This document shows, in pieces, positions 1 to 7,475 of a stretch of 64,000 nucleotides of DNA. The position numbers and the translations under genes are program-made. Within the stretch, counting starts at the first letter, position 1. Each line of letters starts with the position of its first letter. Below the pieces are notes generated by a model. The model worked only from the letters and a program-made list of their open reading frames with translations. It was not told the DNA's origin and did no database searches. This stretch comes from Paenibacillus sp. (lineage in GTDB: Bacteria > Bacteroidota > Bacteroidia > Bacteroidales > Muribaculaceae), in the NCBI GenBank assembly GCA_023663345.1, contig JAMPHR010000002.1, positions 502,730 through 566,729 on the forward strand, written 5' to 3'.

Positions 1-307
1 GTAGGTGGGTTACCTTGTGGCTCGTTGGTTTCATATCACCGGCAAAGGTAAGTTACCGAGGTGGGGGATATGGTGCGATAATGTCGTTTTGTGGGGAAGT
101 TTTTTTAGACCAAAGGATTTTTTGAGTATAGAGGGGAAAGTATAGAAGTATAGGGATTAGATTTTTAGGCCAGAGGGCCAGAGGGATTTGGGTTTAGACC
201 AGAGGACAAGAGGATTTTTTGTATGTTGATGGAATATAGAAGGTTCTGGAGGATGACGCGGGGGAATTATAGGACGTCTTCGACGCCCATTTGGGTATGC
301 GTTTCGT
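1..307. other. Gene-free stretch with purine-rich degenerate repeats
   Basis: No convincing gene is seen. From about 100 to 222 the + strand is purine-rich and loosely repetitive: AGTATAG recurs three times (about 126-160), GGCCAGAG occurs twice in a row (about 169-184), and AGACCA followed by GGATTTTTT appears at both 108-124 and 198-220. Short open frames here have no homology I recognise and only reflect the repeats. Confidence 0.5.
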
Positions 308-855
308 TTTCCCCATGCCTCGCCCGACGGCGCAAATCTGCCCTGTCGGGCGATTTGCTTGTCAGGCTCGTGATGGGGCTTCAATTACATCGCCGCTTCG
401 CGGCTTAGTGGGTTTGAGGCCTGCGGGGGATTTGCGTGGGTATTGGATTGGTGGGCTTCAATTACATCGCCGTTTCGCGGCTTAGTGGGTTTGAGGCCTG
501 CGGGGAATTTGCGTGGGTATTGGATTGGGGGGCTTCAATTACATCGCCGTTTCGTGGCTTAGTGGGTATGAGTGCCTGCGGGGGATTTGCGTGGGTATTG
601 GATTGGGGGGCTACGAGTACATCGCCGCTTCGTGGCTTAGTGGGTATGAGTGCCTGCGTGGTGTTTTAGAGGAGGGTTGAGGGGTAATCGTATCGCCATT
701 TCATAGCTTATGTGATGCCTGCCGGATGATTCTCCGCAGGCAAATTACTTACTAAGCCGTGAAACGGCGATGTATTCGTAGCCCCACCACGAGCCCGACA
801 AGAACCTCGCCCGGCAGGGCAGAGGTGCGCTGTCGGGCGAGGTGTGTGGGGATGA
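308..855. repeat. 78-bp tandem array inside a large imperfect inverted repeat
   Basis: Four copies of a unit of about 78 bp start at 375, 453, 530 and 608. Each begins with GGGCT, passes through TACATCGCCG and CGGCTTAGTGGG, and ends in GTGGGTATTGGATTGG. The last copy is cut short near 661. A reverse-complement copy of the unit start lies at about 748-786. The bases before the first unit (308-374, with CCTCGCCCGACGG) are also repeated in reverse complement at about 787-855. The whole is therefore an imperfect inverted repeat, arms about 308-430 and 730-855, with the extra tandem units in the loop. Open frames inside it are repetitive translations of the array and are not called as genes. Confidence 0.8.
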
Positions 856-948
856 TGTATGTTCGGCATAACGGCCTCGAAGAGGTCGATTAGATCCGGA
901 TTCCTCACAGTTTCAAAGAATCTTTTCTATAATTTCCTATCAGAATCA

Positions 949-1401
949 TCAATTGTCGACTCTGACGAAGTTGCCCTGGGGGTCGAAGTGGAGTTTCAGG
1001 AGGTCGGTGAGCTGTACCTCGTATCCGTCCTGATCGCGCGAGATGGCGTTGATCTTGAACATGTCCGGATAGTTTTCGGCTACATAATCGCGTATGCTCT
1101 GAGGAATGAATTCCTGGTTGGGAATTGGGGCGGCGAGTGTGCTTTCCACTTCTTTCCAGTTGCCGGTGGCGTCAAACTCGACCTTTATACCGCTGGTGAG
1201 GGTGACCTCATATTCGCCGTCGGTCTTGTCCTTGGAAATTGTTGCGGGGGCATCATCGGTGAAGTAGGACTGGAGAAATACGTTGGCTGTGTGGGGCAGG
1301 GAGTTGGAATCGATCACGATTTCGTCGTTGTCATCGTCGGAACAGCTCCAGCATACGGCGGCCAACAATCCTACAAAGAATAAGGAGAGAAATTTTTTCA
1401 T
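949..1401 (-). CDS. PepSY-like periplasmic lipoprotein
   Basis: A protein of 150 aa. The start is placed at the ATG giving MKKFLSLFFVGLLAAVCWSC, a lipoprotein-type signal with the lipobox Cys at residue 20. The open frame continues 46 codons upstream but those residues do not look like a signal sequence. The mature part has an acidic linker (DDDNDE) and then two copies of a fold with the pattern YEVTLTSGIKVEFDATGNW and YEVQLTDLLKLHFDPQGNF, typical of the Bacteroidetes PepSY-like family (PF11396/DUF2874). Such proteins are exported; some resemble beta-lactamase-inhibitor folds, but their role is not established. It stands alone, divergent from the DUF488 gene at 1587. Confidence 0.85.
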   Translation of the reverse strand: MKKFLSLFFVGLLAAVCWSCSDDDNDEIVIDSNSLPHTANVFLQSYFTDDAPATISKDKTDGEYEVTLTSGIKVEFDATGNWKEVESTLAAPIPNQEFIPQSIRDYVAENYPDMFKINAISRDQDGYEVQLTDLLKLHFDPQGNFVRVDN

Positions 1402-1586
1402 AACGTAAAGTGTAAAAACGTGGAAAATCAGTTGAATATCTATAAGTAATAACTCCCGGGGGGTAACAATGTTCAACGGCACATGGTATAATTCCCGCAT
1501 TTCATGCGGAGATAAGGGCAGAGGGCGGGGATGAAACAAATTGAGGAAAACGATTGTTAAAAAAATATGAATAGAGAAATATTGCT

Positions 1587-1961
1587 ATGAAACAAGAGAT
1601 AATGTTGAAGAGGGCATACGAGCCAGCCGGGCCTGATGACGGATTCAGGGTGTATATTGACCGTCTGTGGCCAAGGGGGCTGTCGCACGAGACGTTTCAC
1701 TATGATATGTGGGATAAGGATATCGCTCCGTCCACCCAGCTGAGGGAGTGGTTTCATGCCGATGCCGCCTCGCGGTGGGACGGGTTCAAGACCCGGTACT
1801 CCATGGAGCTTAAGAGTAATCCCGCGCTTGCCGACCTGGTACGTGAAATTTCGGGCAAGCCCCGTGTTACCCTGCTGTATTCATCGCATGATCATGACCA
1901 CAACAATGCCGTGGTGGTGAGAGAGGCGCTAATGGAGCAGTTCGGTGATAAGGTGCCTTAG
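1587..1961 (+). CDS. DUF488 (YeaO-like) family protein
   Basis: A 124-aa soluble protein, full length for the family. The family hallmarks are visible: KRAY near residue 9, YIDRLWPRG around residues 24-32, a WF motif after RE (about residue 52), and the C-terminal VTLLYSSHDHDHNNAVVVRE segment. DUF488 proteins are small, widespread and biochemically poorly defined; no reaction should be assumed. Its 3' end overlaps the convergent YgbA-type gene by 33 bp. Confidence 0.9.
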   Translation: MKQEIMLKRAYEPAGPDDGFRVYIDRLWPRGLSHETFHYDMWDKDIAPSTQLREWFHADAASRWDGFKTRYSMELKSNPALADLVREISGKPRVTLLYSSHDHDHNNAVVVREALMEQFGDKVP

Positions 1962-2231
1962 GGCATGGATGGGGTGATACATCATCATCCTGGGGCCCGA
2001 GTAGCGCATCACGTCGCGCATACGCACGGCCATGTCGGGCCGGTAGCAGTGGACAGAGCATTTCCGGCAACTGCCTTTCCGCTCTCCGAAAGGGCATAGT
2101 GACAGCCTGTGGCGGGCGTAATCCAACAGCTTCCGACATTCATCACACAAGGCTGTGTTGCCTTCCCTGCGACGGCAGTAGAGGCGTATCATCAATTCGA
2201 CTACATGTTTTTCTGTATCAATGCGGGTCAT
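1929..2231 (-). CDS. YgbA-type 'nitrous oxide-stimulated promoter' family protein
   Basis: A 100-aa cysteine-rich protein. The cysteines are arranged as C-R-R-R, C-D-E-C, a single C in LSLCPFGE, then C-R-K-C and HC, followed by YRPDMAVRMRDVMRYSGPRM. This order matches the YgbA family (PF11756), whose members are linked in enterobacteria to nitrosative stress; the cysteines and His could bind a metal, which is inference. No recognisable NO-responsive operator was found upstream. The gene converges on the DUF488 gene with a 33-bp overlap of their coding 3' ends and diverges from the exchanger gene at 2340. Confidence 0.85.
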   Translation of the reverse strand: MTRIDTEKHVVELMIRLYCRRREGNTALCDECRKLLDYARHRLSLCPFGERKGSCRKCSVHCYRPDMAVRMRDVMRYSGPRMMMYHPIHALRHLITELLH

Positions 2232-2288
2232 TCCGGAATATTGTTTTGAGATGAAACGGACGGACTGCCCTATATATTATCGTTTAAA

Positions 2289-2309
2289 GTGTGCCGAAAG
2301 TTGGCACAC
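2289..2309 (+). promoter_or_regulatory. Perfect inverted repeat upstream of the aspartate:alanine exchanger
   Basis: GTGTGCC, seven bases, GGCACAC: a 7-bp perfect inverted repeat ending 30 bases before the exchanger ATG at 2340. It is not followed by a T-run, so it looks more like an operator or a 5'-leader hairpin than a terminator. It lies in the divergent region shared with the YgbA gene. Confidence 0.45.
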
Positions 2310-2339
2310 GATGTAAAAAAGTTCTGATTGTAAAATTAT

Positions 2340-4037
2340 ATGGATTGGCTAATAGATATATTCCGTGAGAATCCTGTGATTCCCATTTTCCTGACCATCG
2401 GCCTCGGGTTCTGGCTCGGCGGCCTGAAATTCAAATCGTTTTCGCTCGGCCCTGTCACGGCCACACTGATAGTGGGCGTGGTGATAGGGCAGATGGATAT
2501 TCCGGTGTCGGAGACACTGAAATCGGTGGCGTTCATGATGTTTCTTTTTGCCATAGGCTACAGTGTGGGCCCTCAGTTCTTCCGCTCGCTCAAGGGGGAG
2601 GGATTGAAGCAGATAGGGTTTGCGCTTGTTGAGGTGGCACTGTGTATCGCCACGGTGGTGATAGTGTGCCGGCTTATGGGATATGACAAGGGGATGGCCG
2701 TGGGAGTGTTCTCAGGTTCGCAGGCGTTCTCGGCCGTGATAGGCGTAGGATCGAGCACCATCAAGGCCCTCGGGCTTCCCGAGGGGGAACAGAAGTCGAT
2801 GCTGGATATAATACCGGCCTGCTATGCGGTGTGCTATGTGTTTGGCACCATCGGCTCGGCATGGGTCATAGCCAACTTGGGCCCGTGGCTGCTCGGAGGT
2901 CCCAACAAGGTGAGGGAGGAGACCGCGAGGCTCGAGGCCGAGATGGATTCGGGCGACATTGTGCCTGACCCGGGTACATTCGTGGCCAACCGTCCCATAT
3001 CGTTCAGGGCCTACAGGGCGGAGTCGGATTATTTCCACCATCCGCGCACGGTGGAGGAGATAGAGCGCCATATAGCCGAGATGGGCAACAGGCATTTCGT
3101 GGAGCGCCTGAGGCTGAGAGGCGAGATCACCGATCCGCAACCCGAACTGAGGGTGAGACGTGGCGACGTGATAGTGTTGAGCGGACGGCGCGAGTCGATA
3201 ATCAACGATGCCGGCTGGATAGGGCCCGAGGTCACTGACCATGAGCTGCTGAATTTCGCCGCCGAGAATCTGCCCGTGACCGTGGCAAAATCGGGGGCGG
3301 CGGGGATGACCGTGGGCGAGCTGAGACAGCAACAGTATATGCGCGGAGTGATGATACACAAGGTGCTGCGCAACGACATGAGGATACCTATGAGATCGCG
3401 CACCGAACTCCAGACGGGCGATGTGATCACTCTCGTGGGCTTGCCCCAGGATGTAGCCACGGCGGTGTCGGAGATAGGATATTCCGACCGTCCCACCGAG
3501 GGGACCGACATGGTGTTCACCGGACTCGGCATAGCCGTGGGGTGTCTCATCGGAGCCCTGACATTCTATTTCAGGGGCATACCGGTGTCGCTGAGCACAA
3601 GTGGCGGTGCGATATTGGCCGGACTGATCCTTGGCTGGATAAGGAACAAGCGCCCCACATTCGGCCGTATTCCCGCCCCGGTGGTATGGTTCATGAATAA
3701 TCTCGGCCTCACGATGTTCATAGCGGTGGTGGGGCTTGCCGCGGGCCCGACGTTCATATCGGGGCTCAGGCAGGTGGGAGTTGAGCTGTTTCTCATAGGC
3801 ATAGTGTGTACCACTGTCCCGCTTGTGCTCGCCATACTCATCGGGAGCAAGATATTCAGGTTTCATCCGGCGGTGACGCTCGGGTGTGTGGCCGGAAGCC
3901 GCAATGCCGTGGCAGCGCTCGGAGCCATACAGGACAGCCTCGACAGCACCCTGCCGGCCATGAGCTATACGGTGACATACGCCGTGGGCAGTATAGCCAT
4001 GATCATTGCGGGAATGATAGTCCCGATAATGGTGTAG
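2340..4037 (+). CDS. aspT: Aspartate:alanine exchanger (AAE/AspT family) transporter
   Basis: A 565-aa inner-membrane protein with the duplicated architecture of the AAEx family: an N-terminal block of hydrophobic segments (about residues 1-185), a cytosolic middle with two TrkA-C (RCK_C) domains (about 255-290, ending RRGDVIVLSGR, and about 340-378, ending QTGDVITLVGLPQ), and a second membrane block (about 395-565). Each half carries a Gly-rich GS-x-A motif (FSGSQAFSAVIGVG and CVAGSRNAVAALG). In Tetragenococcus AspT swaps aspartate for alanine and, with aspartate 4-decarboxylase, generates proton motive force. The matching decarboxylase gene lies at 32218-33855, not next door. The substrate is assigned by family; YidE/YbjL-like paralogues with other substrates are possible. 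Confidence 0.85.
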   Translation: MDWLIDIFRENPVIPIFLTIGLGFWLGGLKFKSFSLGPVTATLIVGVVIGQMDIPVSETLKSVAFMMFLFAIGYSVGPQFFRSLKGEGLKQIGFALVEVALCIATVVIVCRLMGYDKGMAVGVFSGSQAFSAVIGVGSSTIKALGLPEGEQKSMLDIIPACYAVCYVFGTIGSAWVIANLGPWLLGGPNKVREETARLEAEMDSGDIVPDPGTFVANRPISFRAYRAESDYFHHPRTVEEIERHIAEMGNRHFVERLRLRGEITDPQPELRVRRGDVIVLSGRRESIINDAGWIGPEVTDHELLNFAAENLPVTVAKSGAAGMTVGELRQQQYMRGVMIHKVLRNDMRIPMRSRTELQTGDVITLVGLPQDVATAVSEIGYSDRPTEGTDMVFTGLGIAVGCLIGALTFYFRGIPVSLSTSGGAILAGLILGWIRNKRPTFGRIPAPVVWFMNNLGLTMFIAVVGLAAGPTFISGLRQVGVELFLIGIVCTTVPLVLAILIGSKIFRFHPAVTLGCVAGSRNAVAALGAIQDSLDSTLPAMSYTVTYAVGSIAMIIAGMIVPIMV

Positions 4038-4066
4038 AGGCCATCAGGCATATAGAAATAAAAAGG

Positions 4067-4099
4067 CCGGGCAGGGATGCGGATTGCATCTCTGCCCGG
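4067..4099 (+). terminator. Hairpin after the exchanger gene
   Basis: CCGGGCAGGGATGC pairs with GCATCTCTGCCCGG across a 5-base loop (14-bp stem with one mismatch), 30 bases after the exchanger stop. No T-run follows on the + strand, but AAAAA precedes it, giving TTTTT after the hairpin for minus-strand transcripts coming from the flavodiiron gene. Confidence 0.65.
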
Positions 4100-4108
4100 T
4101 GAGTTATG

Positions 4109-4143
4109 ATTAAGAGTGAGTTAAATTCAATCACACTCTTAAT
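4109..4143. terminator. Second hairpin in the convergent intergenic region
   Basis: ATTAAGAGTG (4109-4118) and CACTCTTAAT (4134-4143) are perfect 10-bp arms around a 15-base AT-rich loop, between the convergent exchanger and flavodiiron genes. Position and symmetry suggest a bidirectional transcript end. Confidence 0.5.
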
Positions 4144-4176
4144 GTGAGCGGGGGGAATGTCGGCGGGGGAAGTGGA

Positions 4177-5334
4177 TTACTCGGCGAGGAGGTTGGTGGC
4201 GATGGTCTTCATCTGCTCCACATCGGCGGGGGTCATGCGTCCGTGTATAGTGAGGGTGGGCTCGACGATGGTGATGCCGTGCATGTGCTCAAACATCTGG
4301 CGCATCTTGCGTCCGGCGGCGGGTGCCCACAGGCCGTTGTCGATTATGGCCACGCGACGGTTGCGGAATCCCTTGAGGGTGAGATGGTGGATGAAATCGT
4401 GCATGGGCGGGAAGATGTCGGAATCGTAGGTGGAGGCCATGACCACAAGGTGGCTCATGCGGAAGGCATCCTCCACAGCCTCGGCCTGGTCGTCGCGGCA
4501 CAGGTCGGTCACCGAGACCTTGGGAGCGCCGGCGGCCTTGAGAATCTCGGCCATCTCCTTGGCTGCATGGGCTGTCATGCCGTGGATCGAGGCGTAGGCC
4601 ACGAGCACGCCGGGGGTCTCGACCTCGTAGGCTGCCCATGTGCGGTAGAGGCGCAGGTAATCAGTGAGGTCTCCTTCGAGCACGGGGCCGTGGAGGGGGG
4701 CAATGACGTCGATCTCCTTGCCGGCGAGTTTCTTGAGCACTGTCTGGACGGGGTGGCCGTATTTGCCCACGATATTGAAGTAATATCTGCGTGCCTCGCA
4801 AGCCCAAGGCTTGGCGGGGTCGGGGTCGCCGAAGCGTCCGAAACCGTCGGCCGAGAAGAGGGTCTTGGCAGTTGCGTCATACACCATCATCACCTCGGGC
4901 CAATGTACCATGGGGGCGGTGAGGAACTGAAGCTGATGCTTGCCGAGACTCATGGTGTCGCCGTCGGCCACCTCGATGATGCGGTCGCCGAAATCCACGG
5001 GGCCTGCCACGAGGGGGAGCATCTTGTGGGCCACGGCTGTGCATACGAGACGGCACTCGGGATAATGGCTCATCACCCATTCGATCTGCGAGGCATGGTC
5101 GGGCTCCAGATGCTGCACTATCAGATAGTCGGGGCCTTTGCCCTGGGGGAGAGCCGAGGTGAGGTTCTCGCGCCACTGCTCGGCCTTGTGCTCATCCACG
5201 GTGTCGATCAGCGCTATCTTTTCGTCGAAAATTATATAGGAGTTGTAAGAAATGCCTTCGGGTACGATATATTGGCTTTCAAAAAGGTCAAGATCCCGGT
5301 CATATACGCCTATCGGCTTGATGTCTTGATGCAT
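4177..5334 (-). CDS. Class A flavodiiron protein (FprA family)
   Basis: A 385-aa soluble protein with an N-terminal metallo-beta-lactamase-like domain and a C-terminal flavodoxin domain (from about residue 247, FMN loop AYASIHGMTAHAAKEM). The full set of di-iron ligands is readable: H75-x-E77-x-D79-H80, H144, D163 and H215. Flavodiiron proteins reduce O2 to water and/or NO to N2O using electrons from rubredoxin or similar carriers, protecting anaerobes. There is no fused rubredoxin domain. A TAnnTTTG-like -7 box lies on the minus strand at 5405-5412, but no matching -33 TTTG was found at the usual distance. Whether O2 or NO is preferred cannot be read from sequence. Confidence 0.93.
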   Translation of the reverse strand: MHQDIKPIGVYDRDLDLFESQYIVPEGISYNSYIIFDEKIALIDTVDEHKAEQWRENLTSALPQGKGPDYLIVQHLEPDHASQIEWVMSHYPECRLVCTAVAHKMLPLVAGPVDFGDRIIEVADGDTMSLGKHQLQFLTAPMVHWPEVMMVYDATAKTLFSADGFGRFGDPDPAKPWACEARRYYFNIVGKYGHPVQTVLKKLAGKEIDVIAPLHGPVLEGDLTDYLRLYRTWAAYEVETPGVLVAYASIHGMTAHAAKEMAEILKAAGAPKVSVTDLCRDDQAEAVEDAFRMSHLVVMASTYDSDIFPPMHDFIHHLTLKGFRNRRVAIIDNGLWAPAAGRKMRQMFEHMHGITIVEPTLTIHGRMTPADVEQMKTIATNLLAE

Positions 5335-5510
5335 AGTAGTAGGAAAGTTATTTAACAGTTGACTCTGTAGTCAAGCCATGAGAGAAGCTTGAAAAAATCG
5401 GGCACAAAGTTACGGATTTTTCGACAAATGACCTCAGAATAAACTGACTATTACAAATAAAATTTGTGAACATACGTTTTTCCCGGGGTATAGTCTGATG
5501 AGTCTCCGGG

Positions 5511-5534
5511 GCATATCAGTCCAAGGTGATATGC
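5511..5534. promoter_or_regulatory. Inverted repeat upstream of the candidate ncRNA promoter
   Basis: GCATATCA, eight bases, TGATATGC: perfect 8-bp arms ending 20 bases before the -33 box at 5554. It may be a regulator site for the downstream promoter. No T-run follows. Confidence 0.4.
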
Positions 5535-5553
5535 TGAAAAACATATTTTTTTA

Positions 5554-5586
5554 TTTGGCGGGTCATGTGGGAAAAATGTATCTTTG
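5554..5586 (+). promoter_or_regulatory. Bacteroidetes-type promoter
   Basis: TTTG at 5554-5557, a 21-base spacer, then TATCTTTG at 5579-5586. This is a near-ideal match to the primary sigma factor consensus of Bacteroidetes. No credible coding start follows within the transcript, so it points to a non-coding RNA. Confidence 0.75.
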
Positions 5587-5591
5587 CAGTG

Positions 5592-5943
5592 CATCCCGCC
5601 TCAGGATCTCCTGTCCGTGGGGCGGTGGAGAGATTACACTATCTTGGCAATTCGGCTTGGCAATGCCTTTGCGAAGGCATTATCTTTCTGAAAATAGTGG
5701 GACGGCTCTTCTCTCCATATTTCGACCGGCCACCTCTGAAACGGGAGGCCGTCGGGATTAAACCTGACATATCTACGTCCCGTCTGTAGGATTGGTTTTA
5801 CAAGAAACCTGTTGCCCCATGCCCGGCATGAGGCAGTGGGGGAGGAATGTAACTCTATGATCCGCAGACATGACGACCGTTTTTCACAAAGCATCATAGG
5901 CTATATCAATCCCCCCGCGGAATGATATGGCCCGCGTTTTTTT
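5592..5943 (+). ncRNA. Candidate structured non-coding RNA, about 350 nt
   Basis: The stretch is bounded by a strong promoter (5554-5586) and a GC hairpin with T-run (5916-5943) and contains no supported protein gene. It has many local helices: AATGCCTT-TGCG-AAGGCATT (an 8-bp perfect hairpin near 5661-5682), CATGC-CCG-GCATG near 5818-5830, and GACGGC pairing with GCCGTC across about 50 bases. I looked for the signatures of tmRNA, RNase P RNA and the SRP RNA on both strands and did not find them. A 6S RNA or one of the Bacteroidales-specific structured RNAs remains possible. The identity is unknown. Confidence 0.5.
5916..5943 (+). terminator. Terminator of the candidate ncRNA
   Basis: CGCGG (5916-5920) pairs with CCGCG (5932-5936) and is followed directly by seven T's (5937-5943), the classic intrinsic-terminator form. 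Confidence 0.6.
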
Positions 5944-6000
5944 ATAGCCATAGACTAAATTTTCGCCCCCGGGTTGTTATGTAGGGGCATGACGTATTGG

Positions 6001-6024
6001 AATTGTAAGCATAATTGTAAGCAT
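6001..6024 (+). repeat. Perfect 12-bp tandem duplication before the unknown operon
   Basis: AATTGTAAGCAT occurs twice back to back (6001-6012 and 6013-6024), ending 16 bases before the ATG of the first gene of the four-gene block. The related string ATTGGAATT flanks it on both sides (from about 5996 and 6025). It could be a regulator site or a slippage-generated repeat affecting translation. Confidence 0.6.
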
Positions 6025-6040
6025 ATTGGAATTTAATAAC

Positions 6041-6568
6041 ATGACAAGTTTATTGCACACTGATTTTGAGAAAGAATCCTTTCCGAAACTGGAGCGTTAC
6101 ATCAAGGTCAAGAACGACTTTGACAGGCTGTTCACAGGCAAGGTGCTTTCGGTGCTGCTCGTCGACGGGGATGATGATTTCCCCCTGCACGAGTATAGGC
6201 AATCATCATCTGACGGAGTGACTGTCAAGTACTTCGACCTGGCCCGTGCCACCAAGGGCGATTACGCCCGTATAGGCAAGCGGATCAACGGCTATATAGC
6301 CGACGACGGATCGTGCCTGATCGACGGGCTGATACTCGACAACGTGGACCGCATCGACACCGGCGACAGGGAGGAGGACGAGTATCTCGAGGAGCTGGTG
6401 TGGCAGGCCCTGAAGCGTGAGGATGATTACCGCATAGCACAGCAGGGGCGAGCCATCCCGTTTCCCGGCATGATGATTGCGGCCCGGTGCAAGGAGATAC
6501 CCGAATACCTCGAGGGCAGATCCATGATGGCGGTCACTATCGACACGTCCGATACAGAATTATATTGA
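6041..6568 (+). CDS. Unrecognised acidic protein, first gene of a four-gene block
   Basis: A 175-aa soluble protein starting at the ATG at 6041 (MTSLLHTDFEKESF); the frame can be opened five codons earlier only with a TTG. It has no signal peptide or membrane segment. Near residue 100, LIDGLILDNVDRI resembles the Walker B strand of P-loop ATPases, and KVLSVLLVDGDDD near residue 35 could be a strand-loop of an alpha/beta fold, but no GxxxxGK[ST] loop is present. It could be a degenerate ATPase-like partner; this is weak. A highly structured candidate RNA lies upstream and three further unknown genes follow, probably in one transcript. I do not recognise the family. Confidence 0.7.
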   Translation: MTSLLHTDFEKESFPKLERYIKVKNDFDRLFTGKVLSVLLVDGDDDFPLHEYRQSSSDGVTVKYFDLARATKGDYARIGKRINGYIADDGSCLIDGLILDNVDRIDTGDREEDEYLEELVWQALKREDDYRIAQQGRAIPFPGMMIAARCKEIPEYLEGRSMMAVTIDTSDTELY

Positions 6569-6648
6569 GCAAATAATCATCTCTATTCAATAACCACGAG
6601 ACCGTTACGAATCAACGGCCTCAGATAACCAACAAACCTTAAATAACT

Positions 6649-6972
6649 ATGGCTACGACATTTGCAAAAGTTGTCAACGGAGAGGTAGTGATCTGCAACC
6701 AGTATGGAGGCCGGATCTCATCGTTCCGTCCCCAGTCGGGCGGAGCTGCCGTATTCGTTGACGTGCATCCCGGCAACGGCAAGATGCTGGTGACTACCGA
6801 TAGCGGTAAAGTGATTATCTGCAACAACACGGGCGGCTGGATCTCGTCGTTTGACGGCAATGGCCGGAAGATAGTCCTGGCCCGCTGGCAGGGCGATGAG
6901 ATATTCTCTCAGAACGCCGACGGCTCCTGTGTGCTCCGCACCAGCAACGGCGGCTGGAAACATCCTCTGTAA
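6649..6972 (+). CDS. Small three-repeat beta-rich protein of unknown function
   Basis: A 107-aa protein built of three similar repeats of about 35 residues, visible as GEVVICNQYGGRISSF, GKVIICNNTGGWISSF and GSCVLRTSNGGWKHPL, with connecting strands such as GKMLVTTDS and DEIFSQNADG. The G-x-V-x-I/L-x-N-x-x-GG pattern suggests a small beta-propeller-like or beta-solenoid sheet. There is no signal peptide, so it is probably cytoplasmic. It follows the previous gene by 80 bp and precedes the next by 11 bp. I do not know a function for this family. Confidence 0.75.
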   Translation: MATTFAKVVNGEVVICNQYGGRISSFRPQSGGAAVFVDVHPGNGKMLVTTDSGKVIICNNTGGWISSFDGNGRKIVLARWQGDEIFSQNADGSCVLRTSNGGWKHPL

Positions 6973-6983
6973 ATCATTTAATT

Positions 6984-7430
6984 ATGGCAAAAAAAGAATA
7001 TAAAGACAGCGCATCAAGAGATGGGTATATCATAACGCTTTACGCTGACAATTCATCAAAGATTGAACGGCTCTTTATACAAAGGGATACCCGAAAGGAG
7101 CTTGAAAAGATTTGGCTTGAATGTTCAGGCGGAGAGCCGGTGCCTCCGACTTGCAGTAACACACAATCTCTCGGAAAGAAAATCCTGGATACGTTCTGCA
7201 ACGGAGAGCGTAAGGGCGTAATCGGCGACTATGAGATTACGAGAGAGCCTAACAACAGCATCTCGCTTATCCGTACCTATGGGCAGGGCAATGGGATGCA
7301 GGGGCTTCGCGAATGTGCGGCTCATTTCGGTTTTGAGGTTGATCCAAAATGGAATAACCGCCAGATCGCACCTAACCTTATCAAGTTTATCCACGAATTG
7401 GATAAGGCTGATAGCGAAGCAAAGGAATAA
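6984..7430 (+). CDS. Unrecognised 148-aa protein
   Basis: A soluble mixed-charge protein beginning MAKKEYKDSASRDGYIITLY, with no signal peptide or membrane segment. The middle has a Pro/Cys stretch (GEPVPPTCSNTQ), and the C-terminal half (IGDYEITREPNNSISLIRTY, then a helix-rich tail LIKFIHELDKADSEAKE) looks like a small alpha/beta domain. It lies 11 bp after the three-repeat gene and 45 bp before the BspA-like gene, which argues for co-transcription. Base composition is more AT-rich than the division cluster. I do not recognise it. Confidence 0.7.
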   Translation: MAKKEYKDSASRDGYIITLYADNSSKIERLFIQRDTRKELEKIWLECSGGEPVPPTCSNTQSLGKKILDTFCNGERKGVIGDYEITREPNNSISLIRTYGQGNGMQGLRECAAHFGFEVDPKWNNRQIAPNLIKFIHELDKADSEAKE

Positions 7431-7475
7431 GGTTGTAACAAATCGAAATCCGACTAACTTAATAAAAAAGCAAAT

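Noticed and set aside
436..669. 77-aa open frame on the + strand in the left repeat
   Set aside because: It is the translation of the 78-bp tandem unit, with repeated residues at the same period, and lacks a promoter or start context.
2712..3866. 384-aa antisense frame in the exchanger gene
   Set aside because: No domain; Arg/His-rich mirror of a membrane protein.
4144..5355. 403-aa open frame antisense to the flavodiiron gene
   Set aside because: Mirror frame; the minus-strand gene has the full set of metal ligands.
5498..5761. 87-aa open frame over the candidate ncRNA promoter
   Set aside because: It contains the promoter and hairpins, has no conserved pattern, and its composition is not coding-like.
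5592..5943. tmRNA, RNase P RNA or SRP RNA at this site
   Set aside because: No conserved boxes of these RNAs were found on either strand; left as an unidentified RNA.
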